From Halodesulfovibrio sp. (GTDB lineage Bacteria; Desulfobacterota; Desulfovibrionia; Desulfovibrionales; Desulfovibrionaceae): DNA of 53,992 nt. The stretch covers positions 1-53,992 of the forward strand of contig QKEJ01000094.1 in the NCBI GenBank assembly GCA_003252375.1, given 5' to 3'. The translations under genes were made by a program, and so were the position numbers. Below the pieces are notes generated by a model. That model searched no databases. It saw nothing but the letters and a program-made list of their open reading frames with translations, and was not told the origin of the DNA. Below are positions 9,035-17,598 of this stretch, piece after piece; the stretch's first letter is position 1; the number at the start of each line of letters is the position of its first letter.

Positions 9035-9820
9035 TTAGCTGCGCTTGAGCTGCACGGCCATCTGCAGCATGCTGTCAGAGGTCTGGATGGCCTTGGAGTT
9101 CATTTCGTAGGCACGCTGCCCCACGATCATGTTGACCATTTCATCCACGATTTCCACGTTGGACATTTCCAGGAAGCCCTGGGAGATCGTGCCCACGTTG
9201 TCCGTGCCGGGAACGCCTTCGGTGGCGGCGCCCGAGGCGTCCGTTTCCGAATAGAGGTTGCGCCCGCGGGCATCGAGGCCCGACGGATTGATGAAGGTGT
9301 AGAGCGGGATATCCGCTGCCGCCAGTTCCGCACCCGAGCTGTCCAGGGCGGCAATGTGGCCCGTTTCGGAAATGGAGATGTTCTTGGTTTCCGCAGGCAC
9401 GGTGAACTGGGGCTGCAGGACGTAGCCGTTGGCGTTGACGATGGTACCGTCCGAGTCGAGCTTGAAGGAGCCGGCGCGGGTGTACATGAGCTCGCCGTTC
9501 ACATCGACCTGGAAGAAGCCGTCGCCTTCGATGGCCATGTCCAGGCTGTTGCCGGTGTTGGAGTAGTCGCCCTGGGTGAAGAACTTGTGCACCGTGGTGG
9601 GGCGTACGCCCATGCCCACCTGAATGCCGGTGGGAATGGCGTTGTCACCGCCGTTGGAAGAACCGGCGATCTTGAGGGTCTGATACATCAGGTCCTCGAA
9701 TTCCGCGCGGCTTTTCTTGAACCCGACCGTGTTCACGTTGGCCAGGTTGTTCGAAATGACGTCGATGTTGAGCTGCTGGGCGACCATGCCCGTGGCAGCG
9801 GTCCAGAGAGAACGCATCAT
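9035..9820 (-). CDS. flgG: Flagellar distal rod protein FlgG
   Basis: FlgG forms the distal rod. The 261-residue length is essentially that of the E. coli protein. The N-terminal rod motif is present (SNNLANVNTVGFKKSRAEF at about residues 24-42), as is the C-terminal motif (EMSNVEIVDEMVNMIVGQRA, then YEMNSKAIQTSD). Two ATG codons in a row begin the frame, and either could be used. It follows flgF by 21 bases. Confidence 0.97.
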   Translation of the reverse strand: MMRSLWTAATGMVAQQLNIDVISNNLANVNTVGFKKSRAEFEDLMYQTLKIAGSSNGGDNAIPTGIQVGMGVRPTTVHKFFTQGDYSNTGNSLDMAIEGDGFFQVDVNGELMYTRAGSFKLDSDGTIVNANGYVLQPQFTVPAETKNISISETGHIAALDSSGAELAAADIPLYTFINPSGLDARGRNLYSETDASGAATEGVPGTDNVGTISQGFLEMSNVEIVDEMVNMIVGQRAYEMNSKAIQTSDSMLQMAVQLKRS

Positions 9821-9841
9821 GGTCCGTAACCTCCTGAAAAA

Positions 9842-10624
9842 TTATGCCTTCGCCTTGGCGACGCGTTGGATGGCATCCTTGTCCAGCGTGTCCGTGCTTT
9901 GCATTACCTTGGTGTATGCTTCGAACTGGCGCTGGGCTTCGATCATGTTCACCATCTCGGTCACCACTTCGACATTCGATGTTTCGAGAAAACCCTGAGC
10001 CACGGTGGTGCCCTCGGCGGGAATCTCCGCCGCGTTGGCTCCGGGCCTGGGTTGGAAGAGATTGCGGCCGCGCTTTTCCAGCACGTCCAGGTTTTCGTAG
10101 GTCACCACCTGCAGCTGGCCCACAACCTCGTTGCCGTTGAAGACCTGTCCGGCATCGTCGATGGTGACCTTGGCATTGGCGGGCAGGGTGATGGGACCGC
10201 CGGTGCCGAGGACAGGCCAGCCCTGTTCCGTGACGAGGGTACCGTCAGCCGTTTGACGGAAGTGGCCGTTGCGGGTCACGTATTCCCCGTCCGGCGTCTG
10301 TACCTTGAAGAACCCCTCCCCATGCAGGGCAACGTCCAGTGGTCCTCCCGTAACCTTCAGGCTTCCTTGAGAAAAGTCCGTCTTGGAGACGGCAAGTCTC
10401 GGCTTGGCAATATGAATGGGTTCCGGGAAGAGTTTCTTGGAGCGCACCGTGGCAACAGGTTCCATGATCTGGTCATGCGCGAACATGATGAAGGTATCCT
10501 TGAAGGCAAGCTCGTCCTTCTTGTACCCCGTGGTGTTCACGTTGGCGAGATTGTTGGTAATACTGTTGAGCCGGTGCTCGTTGGAGAGCGCTCCGAAGAG
10601 GGCGCTGTACATACTGTCTTGCAT
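9842..10624 (-). CDS. flgF: Flagellar proximal rod protein FlgF
   Basis: FlgF is a flagellar rod protein. I choose the start at 10624 (MQDSMYSALFGALSNEHR), which has AAGGAGG about 8 bases upstream; a longer frame to 10705 would run through the promoter. The 260-residue product has NNLANVNTTGYKKDELAFKD near the N-terminus and a TSNVEVVTEMVNMIEAQRQF segment near the C-terminus. It is the first gene of the flagellar transcript and lies about 30 bases downstream of a sigma-54 promoter. Confidence 0.93.
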   Translation of the reverse strand: MQDSMYSALFGALSNEHRLNSITNNLANVNTTGYKKDELAFKDTFIMFAHDQIMEPVATVRSKKLFPEPIHIAKPRLAVSKTDFSQGSLKVTGGPLDVALHGEGFFKVQTPDGEYVTRNGHFRQTADGTLVTEQGWPVLGTGGPITLPANAKVTIDDAGQVFNGNEVVGQLQVVTYENLDVLEKRGRNLFQPRPGANAAEIPAEGTTVAQGFLETSNVEVVTEMVNMIEAQRQFEAYTKVMQSTDTLDKDAIQRVAKAKA

Positions 10625-10663
10625 GGGATCCTCCTTGCGGCACATGCCGCGTGCAGGAGGTTT

Positions 10664-10679
10664 TGCAAAAGGCAGGCCA
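10664..10679 (-). promoter_or_regulatory. Sigma-54 (-24/-12) promoter of the flg operon
   Basis: On the minus strand the sequence is TGGCCT-GCCTT-TTGCA, against the RpoN consensus TGGCAC-N5-TTGCA. Both invariant dinucleotides (GG and GC) and the exact spacing are present. Transcription would start near 10653, giving a leader of about 29 bases before the flgF ATG. This predicts control by RpoN and an enhancer-binding activator. No activator gene is in the window. Confidence 0.85.
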
Positions 10680-10749
10680 TAACGGGAATCTCCTTTGCTA
10701 GCCAAGCGGCCCGGCTTCTGGTATGCGCTAGCATCCCTACGAGGCGAGC

Positions 10750-12723
10750 ATGAATATCAATATACAGAACCTGACCAAGACCTATGGCGGACACGACCTG
10801 TTCGCCAATTTCTCGCTGGAGATTCAGTCCGGCGTGCGCCTGTGTGTCTGCGGCCCCAACGGTTGCGGCAAGTCCACCATTATCAAGCTGATAGCCGGGG
10901 TCATCTCCTCCGATGGCGGCAAGGTCGCCGTGCCCAGGGAGTGCCGCATGGGCTATGTGGCGCAGGAGATGGACGAGGAACTGCTGGAGACGCCGCTCAT
11001 CAACTGGGTGCTGGAAGTGCTCCCCGACTGGAATGATTTCTGGGACGAGTGGGAGGCCGCCACCAATGCGGGAGACGAGGCCGCCCTGAAGCGACTGGGC
11101 ACCCGGCAGGCGGAGCTGGAGCAGATATACGGGCACAACCCGGAGCACAGGGCCAAGACCGTGCTCTCCGGCCTCGGCTTTGCCGAACGCAAGTGGCACA
11201 TGCCCATCCGGCAGCTTTCCGGCGGCTGGCGCGAGCGCGCCAAGCTGGCCCGAGTGCTCACGGCCGGAGCCGATGCGCTGCTGCTGGACGAACCCACCAA
11301 CCACCTTGACCTTGAAGCCGTGGAATGGCTGGAAAACTTTCTGCTCGATTACAAGGGCGTGCTGGTTTTCGTGGCGCATGACCGGGTGTTCATGGACAAG
11401 ATCGGCACGCATGTCCTCTACCTCGGAGCGTCCAAGCCCATGTTCCGCAAGGGGAACTTCACCCAGTTCCTGGCTCTGCAGGAGGAAGTGGAGGGCCAGA
11501 AGGTGCGGGAACAGCAGCGTCTTGCCGGAGAGATCGAGCGCAAGATGGATTTCGTGCGCCGTTTCAAGGCCAAGGCCAGCAAGGCCCGTCAGGCCGGGTC
11601 CAAGCAGAAGATGGCAGCCCGGCTGGAGAAAGAGCTGGACGGCATTCAGGTGGAGGCCCGCCGCAAGACCCTGAAATTCAAATGGCCCGAGCCGGTGGAA
11701 GCGGACAAGACCGTGTGCAGCGTGGTGGGGCTGGATTTCAGCTTCCCTGACGGCACCCGGCTGTGGCCCGCTCTGGATTTTCAGCTCTACCGGGGCATGC
11801 GCGTGGCTCTCGTGGGCCATAACGGCTGCGGAAAATCCACCCTGCTCAAGCTCATTGCCGGGCGCATGGAGCGTGAGCGTGGCAACGTGGTGTTCGGTTC
11901 CAAGGTGCGCATGGGCTATTTCAGCCAGCATCAGCTGGACATCCTGAATGCCTCGGGTACGGTGCTGGGCGAGATTCGGCGGCTTTCCGACCCCCGCACC
12001 ACGGAAGAGGAGCTCATGTCCGTGCTGGGGCTGTTCATGCTGGGGCAGGGCTTTTTCGAGCGGCAGGTGCGTTCGCTTTCCGGCGGCGAGAAGAGCCGTC
12101 TCCTGCTGGCTACCCTGTTCCTCTCGCGCAGCAACTTCCTTGTGCTGGACGAACCGACCAACCATCTTGATCTCGAATCGCGCGAGGCTCTTGTGGAGGC
12201 GCTTGACGCCTATGACGGCACCATCTTCATGGTGGCCCATGACCGGCATCTGCTGTCTTCCGTGGCGGACCAGGTGTGGGCCCTCAACGAGAACGGATTC
12301 AGCGTGTACGAGTCCGGGTTCGAGGAGTATGACAAGGCCCGGCGTCAGATGAACGCCGACACGGCCCGCAAGGATGCCGACGGCCCCCGTGGCGGCGGTC
12401 TGAGCCGCGAGGAGCAGAAGCGCATCAAGCGGCAGCAGGCGGAACTGCGCAATGCCGTCTACAAGGAGCTCAAGCCCAAGCAGGAAGCCTACGCCCGGCT
12501 GGAAAAGGAATTCGAGGCCCTGCTCGGTGAGCAGGGCGAGGTGGAGGCGCTGCTGGCGGACCCCGCCGTGTACGCCGATTCCGCCAAGGCGGCAGATCTG
12601 CTCAAGCGGTTCCACGCCCTGCAGGCGCAGGGCGAAACGCTCATGGAGCGCATGGGCGAGATGGAAGCGGCCATCAATGAACTTGAAGCGCGCAAGGCCG
12701 CGTTGGTGGATGGCGTGGAATAA
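10750..12723 (+). CDS. ABC-F family ATPase
   Basis: Soluble protein with two tandem ATP-binding cassettes and no membrane domain. First cassette: Walker A GPNGCGKST at residues 35-43, signature LSGGW at about 155, Walker B LLLDEPTNHLD at about 178. Second cassette: Walker A GHNGCGKST at about 356, LSGGE at about 440, Walker B LVLDEPTNHLD at about 464. An Arg/Lys-rich linker joins them and a charged coiled coil fills residues 540-655. ABC-F proteins (EttA, Uup, YheS) act on the ribosome; which subclass this is cannot be settled by eye. It is divergent from flgF across a 125-base gap. Confidence 0.93.
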   Translation: MNINIQNLTKTYGGHDLFANFSLEIQSGVRLCVCGPNGCGKSTIIKLIAGVISSDGGKVAVPRECRMGYVAQEMDEELLETPLINWVLEVLPDWNDFWDEWEAATNAGDEAALKRLGTRQAELEQIYGHNPEHRAKTVLSGLGFAERKWHMPIRQLSGGWRERAKLARVLTAGADALLLDEPTNHLDLEAVEWLENFLLDYKGVLVFVAHDRVFMDKIGTHVLYLGASKPMFRKGNFTQFLALQEEVEGQKVREQQRLAGEIERKMDFVRRFKAKASKARQAGSKQKMAARLEKELDGIQVEARRKTLKFKWPEPVEADKTVCSVVGLDFSFPDGTRLWPALDFQLYRGMRVALVGHNGCGKSTLLKLIAGRMERERGNVVFGSKVRMGYFSQHQLDILNASGTVLGEIRRLSDPRTTEEELMSVLGLFMLGQGFFERQVRSLSGGEKSRLLLATLFLSRSNFLVLDEPTNHLDLESREALVEALDAYDGTIFMVAHDRHLLSSVADQVWALNENGFSVYESGFEEYDKARRQMNADTARKDADGPRGGGLSREEQKRIKRQQAELRNAVYKELKPKQEAYARLEKEFEALLGEQGEVEALLADPAVYADSAKAADLLKRFHALQAQGETLMERMGEMEAAINELEARKAALVDGVE

Positions 12724-12745
12724 CCGCCGGACGCAGGAGGAGACT

Positions 12746-13162
12746 ATGCAGGAACTACACGTGGTGGCGGGTATTGTCTGGAAGGACGGCCGGTTTCTTG
12801 CGGCCAGGCGGCCCGAGGGAAAGCGGTTTGCCGGATTCTGGGAATTCCCCGGCGGCAAGATCGAGACGGATGAATCGCCCGAGGCGGCACTGGTGCGCGA
12901 GTTCCGGGAAGAGATGGCCATTACGCCCCGGGAGTGGTCGTTCTGGCAGCATGTGCGCCATGAATACTGCGAGCTGACCGTGAATCTCTATTTCTATCAC
13001 ATCACGGTTTTCGACGGCGCGGTCGTGCCGCTTGAAGGGCATGAGGTGGGCTGGTTCACGCACGATGAGGCCATGCGGATGCCGTTTCTGGAGGCCGACA
13101 TCGCCATCGTGGACGCACTGAAGACATATTCCGGGGCCGCTCCGGACAGGGGGGATGCATGA
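12746..13162 (+). CDS. Nudix hydrolase, MutT-like
   Basis: The 138-residue product carries a Nudix box at about residues 35-57: G-x5-E-x7-REFREE is intact, but the usual Gly near its end is Ala and the hydrophobic position after RE is Phe. The fold and the end (GHEVGWFTHDEAMRMPFLEA) resemble MutT, which removes 8-oxo-dGTP from the nucleotide pool. The start at 12746 has GGAGGAG about 5 bases upstream. The last base of the ATG-overlapping stop is shared with the next gene (ATGA). The exact substrate is an inference. Confidence 0.85.
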   Translation: MQELHVVAGIVWKDGRFLAARRPEGKRFAGFWEFPGGKIETDESPEAALVREFREEMAITPREWSFWQHVRHEYCELTVNLYFYHITVFDGAVVPLEGHEVGWFTHDEAMRMPFLEADIAIVDALKTYSGAAPDRGDA

Positions 13163-13602
13163 ACTGGTTTTTCATAGGGCTAGCCCTGCTGGCCGGGGCA
13201 ACCCTGCCCACGCAGGCGGGCATTAATGCCCAGCTGCAGCTGCACTGGGCACGGCACCCCGCCCTTGCATCCCTTGTCTCGTTCACCGTGGGGACGCTGG
13301 CGCTCATCCTCTATTGCGTGGCGGCGCGGGTTCCCTTTCCCTCTTTCGCCGGTTCCACCACCCAGTGGTGGCATTGGGTGGGCGGGCTGCTGGGCGCCCT
13401 CTTCGTTACGGTGGTGACCTTTCTTGCTCCGCGCCTGGGCGCCGCCACCATGGTGGGACTGGTTGTGGCAGGACAGATGCTGGCCTCTGTGGGGCTGGAT
13501 CACTTCGGGCTGCTCGGCTATGCGGAGCGCCCCCTCTCGCTCATGCGTCTGGTCGGGGTGGCTCTGCTGGTTTTCGGGGTGATACTCATTCGCAGGTTTT
13601 AG
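13159..13602 (+). CDS. DMT-family membrane protein, YdcZ/DUF606-like
   Basis: A small integral membrane protein of 147 residues with four hydrophobic helices at about residues 1-20, 35-55, 70-95 and 120-145. Motifs such as GATLPTQAGINAQL near the N-terminus and GALFVTVVTFLAPRLGAATM in the middle fit the YdcZ/DUF606 half-size drug/metabolite transporter family. Substrate is unknown. Its ATG overlaps the Nudix stop, so the two are translationally coupled. Confidence 0.8.
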   Translation: MNWFFIGLALLAGATLPTQAGINAQLQLHWARHPALASLVSFTVGTLALILYCVAARVPFPSFAGSTTQWWHWVGGLLGALFVTVVTFLAPRLGAATMVGLVVAGQMLASVGLDHFGLLGYAERPLSLMRLVGVALLVFGVILIRRF

Positions 13603-13624
13603 ACCGGAGCCGGCCAACTACGCA

Positions 13625-13653
13625 TTGTCTTTGACCGCATGTTGGCCTATGCT
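13625..13653 (+). promoter_or_regulatory. Candidate sigma-70 promoter of the hemerythrin gene
   Basis: TTGTCT (4 of 6 against TTGACA), a 17-base spacer, then TATGCT (4 of 6 against TATAAT). It lies about 80 bases before the hemerythrin start in an otherwise featureless 129-base gap. This is a weak match and a prediction only. Confidence 0.35.
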
Positions 13654-13731
13654 GGAGGATGTTCTCGCTACCCCGGTTCCGGATGTTTTTGGGGGGCCGG
13701 ACGAGCTTCGTCGCGAAACCCGGGAGGGCTC

Positions 13732-14145
13732 ATGGGCACATTCTTATGGGACGCCAGCATGAGTGTTGGCGTGAAGGAAATCGACGAACAGCATGCCGAG
13801 CTGACCGATCTGATCAATCAGCTCTACTATGCCTACATGGAGGGCGACGAGCACGCCGCCCTGGCCGATCTCATCAACAAGGTGAATACCTACGCCCAGG
13901 TGCATTTTGCCACCGAGCGCAGGTACATGCAGCCCTACATCAGTGAGATCCCGAATTTTGAGGAGCACATGCAGCAGCACCGCGCGTTCTTCACCGACTG
14001 CGTGAACTTTCTGCTGGAGTACCTCGACAAGGGAACCGGCATTACGCCGGAACTGCTTGATTTTCTGACCGACTGGTGGTTCCGGCATATCAACGGAACA
14101 GACAGGGTCATGGGCGAGATACTCGTGAAGAAGGGTGTTTCGTAA
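13732..14145 (+). CDS. Bacteriohemerythrin
   Basis: An O2-binding di-iron protein of 137 residues. All seven expected metal ligands are visible: His21 (DEQH), His58 and Glu62 (HFATE), His79 and His83 (HMQQH), His119 and Asp124 (HINGTD). The start at 13732 is chosen because GGGAGGG lies about 5 bases upstream and the product then begins in register with the family; an in-frame start at 13639 adds an unrelated Gly/Arg-rich stretch. In anaerobes these proteins are thought to bind, buffer or deliver oxygen. It stands alone, with no chemotaxis or signalling domain attached. Confidence 0.93.
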   Translation: MGTFLWDASMSVGVKEIDEQHAELTDLINQLYYAYMEGDEHAALADLINKVNTYAQVHFATERRYMQPYISEIPNFEEHMQQHRAFFTDCVNFLLEYLDKGTGITPELLDFLTDWWFRHINGTDRVMGEILVKKGVS

Positions 14146-14301
14146 CACGGTTGTTCCATGCACCGCATAGGCCCATGCGGCGCATGCAGGATATAATGCC
14201 GGAGTTGGCGGACTCCGGAGGATACCAAGGCAAGGGATTCGGGAATGTCTTAGCATTCCACCGAATGGTGCGTAGTTGTGTGATTAAGGAGAGATATTCC
14301 A
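14146..14301 (+). promoter_or_regulatory. asd upstream region with TATAAT and two stem-loops
   Basis: This 156-base gap holds a perfect TATAAT at 14192-14197 without a convincing -35, an inverted repeat CCGGAGT/ACTCCGG at 14199-14218, and a stem-loop at 14237-14266. The latter pairs ATTCGG with CCGAAT and GAATG with CATTC across a two-base bulge and a six-base loop. Neither hairpin is followed by a T-run, so they are not standard terminators. A GGAG ribosome-binding site at about 14290 precedes asd. A structured leader is possible but unproven. Confidence 0.4.
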
Positions 14302-15348
14302 ATGAGCAAAGAAAAGTTGGTCGTGGCAGTTGTCGGCGCGACAGGTGCCGTAGGCCGCGAAATGCTGAAGACGCTCGAGCAGAGGGACTTCCCTGCTCAC
14401 AGGGTTATTGCCCTTGCCTCCGCCCGTTCCGCGGGCACCAAGGTTCCCTTCAAGGGCGGTGAGCTCACCGTCGAGGAACTGACTGAAAATTCGTTTGCAG
14501 GCGTTGATATCGCCATCTTCTCCGCTGGTGGCTCCACCTCCGAGAAGTTTGCTCCCCATGCCGCCAAGGTCGGCTGCGTGGTGGTGGACAACTCCAGCGC
14601 ATGGCGCATGGACAAGCGTTGTCCGCTGGTTGTGCCGGAGGTGAATCCGCAGGACCTGGAGTGGCACAACGGCATCATCGCCAACCCCAACTGTTCCACC
14701 ATCCAGATGGTCGTGGCGCTCAAGCCGCTGCATGATGCCGCACGCATCAAGCGCGTGGTGGTTTCCACCTACCAGGCTGTTTCCGGTACCGGTCAGAAGG
14801 CCATTGAGGAACTGGAAACCCAGGTTCGTCAGCTGTTCAACATGCAGCAGCCCGAGCCCAAGGTGTACCCCTACCAGATCGCCTTCAACGCCTTGCCGCA
14901 GATCGATGTCTTCCTGGACAACGACTACACCAAGGAAGAAATGAAGATGGTGCACGAAACCGTGAAGATCATCGGCGACCCCGGCATCAAGGTGACGGCG
15001 ACGGCCGTGCGCATTCCCGTGTTCTACGGCCACAGCGAAGCCGTGAACATTGAGACCGAGAAGAAGCTCTCGGCCCGTGACGCCCGCGTCATTCTCACCC
15101 AGGCCCCCGGAATTACCGTGCTGGATAATCCCAAGGAGAAGATCTACCCCATGGCCATCGAGGCTGCCGGGGAAGACGCCACCTTCGTGGGACGCATCCG
15201 CGAGGATGACACCATCGAGAACGGCCTGAACATGTGGATTGTTGCCGATAACATCCGCAAGGGCGCCGCGCTCAATGCCGTGCAGATTTCCGAAGAGCTG
15301 GTGGAGCGCAACCTGCTGGGCGTGAAAGATACCTCGGTGTTCATCTAA
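14302..15348 (+). CDS. asd: Aspartate-semialdehyde dehydrogenase
   Basis: It reduces aspartyl phosphate to aspartate semialdehyde with NADPH, the branch point to lysine (and diaminopimelate), threonine and methionine. The 348-residue length is normal. The nucleotide-binding motif VGATGAVGRE is at residues 11-20, and the catalytic Cys is Cys131 in NPNCSTIQ. The conserved RVVVSTYQAVSGTG segment follows. The ATG has AAGGAGAG upstream. A class IV aminotransferase follows by 23 bases. Confidence 0.97.
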   Translation: MSKEKLVVAVVGATGAVGREMLKTLEQRDFPAHRVIALASARSAGTKVPFKGGELTVEELTENSFAGVDIAIFSAGGSTSEKFAPHAAKVGCVVVDNSSAWRMDKRCPLVVPEVNPQDLEWHNGIIANPNCSTIQMVVALKPLHDAARIKRVVVSTYQAVSGTGQKAIEELETQVRQLFNMQQPEPKVYPYQIAFNALPQIDVFLDNDYTKEEMKMVHETVKIIGDPGIKVTATAVRIPVFYGHSEAVNIETEKKLSARDARVILTQAPGITVLDNPKEKIYPMAIEAAGEDATFVGRIREDDTIENGLNMWIVADNIRKGAALNAVQISEELVERNLLGVKDTSVFI

Positions 15349-15371
15349 CTGTCGGAAATACAGGAAGCAAC

Positions 15372-16316
15372 GTGATACCCGTTTGCGATACTGAAGAATA
15401 TGTGCAGAAGCTCCTGTCCGCCCGCCGCGCGGGCGAACAGGGGGTTCTTGCATTCTACGAGCACAGGCTGGGCTGCATCTGCCGGAATCCGCGCCTGATG
15501 CTGCTGCCCATGGATGACCATCTGGCGCATCGCGGGGACGGCATCTTCGAAAGCATCAAGTGGGTGGATGGGCGCATCTATCAGCTGGATGCCCATATCG
15601 AGCGCATGAAGCGTTCCGCCAAGGGGTTGTATCTGCAGCCTCCCTGCACATGGGAGCGGCTGCGCGAGATCGCCGTGGAGGTGGCATGCGCCGCCGAAAC
15701 CGAAAACGGCATGCTGCGCATCCTTGTGGGGCGTGGCCCCGGAGGGTTCGGCATTGATCCCGCCGAATGTCCCGTCGCCAGTCTGTACGTGGTGGCCTAC
15801 CAGTTCAAGGCCTTCCCGCAGGAGCTGTACGACAAGGGGCTTACGGCGTTCCGGTCCTCCATTCCGGCCAAGCCGGGGTACATGGCCCGGATGAAGAATG
15901 CCAACTACATCCCCAACGTGCTCATGCGCCGAGAGGCGACGGAACGCGGCCTCAATCTGCCGCTCAGCTTCGATGACGACGATTTTCTGGCCGAGGGCGC
16001 CACGGAGAACGTGGCCCTGGTGGACCAGAGGGGGACACTTGTCATTCCGGAGTTCACCAACGCACTGACGGGAACCACCATCATGCGCGCCGTGGACCTC
16101 ATGAAGGACCGCATGCCTGTGGAGTTCCGCAGGGTGCGCGAAGACGACATCTATCGTGCCCGCGAACTCATGGTCATGGGGACCACGGGCGGCTGTGTCA
16201 GCATTGTCCGGTTTGAAGGCCAGCCCATTCATGACGTGAAGCCCGGCCCGGTGGCGCGGGAAATCCGCGAACTGCTGGATCAGGATATCAAGGAACAGGG
16301 TGTGGCAATCCGCTAG
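15372..16316 (+). CDS. Class IV PLP-dependent aminotransferase
   Basis: A fold-type IV enzyme of 314 residues, related to branched-chain aminotransferase, D-amino-acid transaminase and aminodeoxychorismate lyase. The PLP Lys is Lys175 in ARMKNANYIPNVLMR. Other motifs are HRGDGIFESIKWVDGRIY at about 53-70 and EGATENVALV at about 210. The start is GTG at 15372 with AGGAAG upstream. Which substrate it uses cannot be told from these motifs. It follows asd closely and may be cotranscribed, which would fit amino-acid metabolism. Confidence 0.88.
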   Translation: MIPVCDTEEYVQKLLSARRAGEQGVLAFYEHRLGCICRNPRLMLLPMDDHLAHRGDGIFESIKWVDGRIYQLDAHIERMKRSAKGLYLQPPCTWERLREIAVEVACAAETENGMLRILVGRGPGGFGIDPAECPVASLYVVAYQFKAFPQELYDKGLTAFRSSIPAKPGYMARMKNANYIPNVLMRREATERGLNLPLSFDDDDFLAEGATENVALVDQRGTLVIPEFTNALTGTTIMRAVDLMKDRMPVEFRRVREDDIYRARELMVMGTTGGCVSIVRFEGQPIHDVKPGPVAREIRELLDQDIKEQGVAIR

Positions 16317-16422
16317 GGTGGAATCTGCCTCCCGGATACCGGTTTGTTGGTACCGCGTGGGCGTGTGGTGTTTCACCCCGGGAGTGTTGCCGACCATTAT
16401 CTGACAGGAATTCATTTCGTTG

Positions 16423-17484
16423 ATGCATATATTGTTGCTCGATCTGGGAAGGGAAATGCGTGGCGGCCAGTGGCAGGTGTACTATCTTGCCCGCGCTCTG
16501 GCTGCTTCCGGTGCCTTTTCCCCCATCGTTGCCGCCCCGGCTCGTAGTCCCTTGCTGGAGCAGGTCTCCGGCCTTGAGGGCGTGCGTGCCGTTCCGCTTT
16601 CCGGTACCCGGGAGTGGGACCCGCGTACCCTGCATGCCATCCGGCGTCTGGTGTACCGCGACGGGGTGCGCATCGTGCATTCGCACTGCGCCAGAAGTGC
16701 CGCCCTTGCCGCCTTCTGCAAGAAACTCTGGGCAAACAGGGTGGTGGTGGTGCATTCCCGGCGGGTCTCCTATCCCCTCAAGAAAGGCATGCGCGGCAGC
16801 AAGTACCTGTGCGCCGATGCCGTTGTGGGGGTAAGCCAGGAAATTTCGGATGTGCTGGTTGCTTCCGGCATGCCGCAGGAAAAGGTCCGGACCATCCATT
16901 CCGGCATTGACTGCAGCCGCTATGCGCGCAGGCGTGAACGCGGCGACGGCCGAACGGTCATCGGCATGGTCGGGGCCTTCACGCAGCAGAAGGGGCATGA
17001 GGTGCTCGTAAGGGCGCTGGCCGAGCTGCAGAAGGTGCCGGGGCTCATGCCGTGGGAGGTCCGCATGCTGGGGACGGGCGAACAGTTTGCCCCGGTTGCC
17101 GCTCTGGCGGCGGAACTGGGGGTGGATACCCGTCTGGCCATGCTGGGCTGGCAGGATAGCCGCGCGTTTCTGCCGGACTTCAACCTGCTCGTCGTGCCCT
17201 CCGTGGACGGAGAAGGCTCGTCCGGCACGATCAAGGAAGGCTGGGCCACGGGCCTGCCCGTGATCGCCTCCGACCTGCCTTCCAACCTCGAACTGATTCA
17301 GGACGGCGAGAACGGGCTGGTCTTCACCAATCGTGATCATGTGGCGCTTGCGGATCGTCTGCAACGCCTTATGGGAGATGCCGCCCTGAATGCCCGCCTT
17401 GTTGAAGGCGGATTCGCAACCGTGGAACGGTTTTCGGACCAACGCATGGCGGAAAGCTACATGGAGCTGTACCGTTCCCTGTAG
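16423..17484 (+). CDS. Glycosyltransferase family 4 protein
   Basis: A GT-B-fold retaining glycosyltransferase of about 353 residues. The N-terminus MHILLLDLGREMRGGQ has the glycine-rich loop typical of GT4, and the C-terminal donor-binding E-x7-E motif is in GEGSSGTIKEGW (about residues 264-275) followed by ATGLPVIASD. It probably adds a sugar to a cell-surface glycan; acceptor and sugar are unknown. An alternative TTG start one codon upstream is possible. A strong terminator follows directly. Confidence 0.9.
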   Translation: MHILLLDLGREMRGGQWQVYYLARALAASGAFSPIVAAPARSPLLEQVSGLEGVRAVPLSGTREWDPRTLHAIRRLVYRDGVRIVHSHCARSAALAAFCKKLWANRVVVVHSRRVSYPLKKGMRGSKYLCADAVVGVSQEISDVLVASGMPQEKVRTIHSGIDCSRYARRRERGDGRTVIGMVGAFTQQKGHEVLVRALAELQKVPGLMPWEVRMLGTGEQFAPVAALAAELGVDTRLAMLGWQDSRAFLPDFNLLVVPSVDGEGSSGTIKEGWATGLPVIASDLPSNLELIQDGENGLVFTNRDHVALADRLQRLMGDAALNARLVEGGFATVERFSDQRMAESYMELYRSL

Positions 17485-17525
17485 CCGTCCGTGGTGCGGC
17501 CATTGTTTACGGACTGTGTATGAGG

Positions 17526-17553
17526 GCCGATGCTGCAAGGCATCGGCTTTTTT
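17526..17553 (+). terminator. Rho-independent terminator after the GT4 gene
   Basis: A perfect 8-bp stem GCCGATGC/GCATCGGC with a 6-base loop is followed at once by six T residues. It lies 42 bases after the glycosyltransferase stop and separates it from the PhzF-like gene. Confidence 0.93.
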
Positions 17554-17598
17554 GCTATGCGCCGAAAGACGCGCGCTGCTGCGTGAAGGAGGAGAGAA

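Noticed and set aside
10537-12921. 794-codon minus-strand open frame opposite the ABC-F gene
   Set aside because: Shadow of the ABC-F gene, with no family features.
13639-13731. N-terminal extension of hemerythrin
   Set aside because: A good ribosome-binding site precedes the internal ATG, and the extension is Gly/Arg-rich and unlike the family.
14199-14218. CCGGAGT/ACTCCGG hairpin as a terminator of the hemerythrin gene
   Set aside because: No T-run follows; kept only as part of the asd upstream region.
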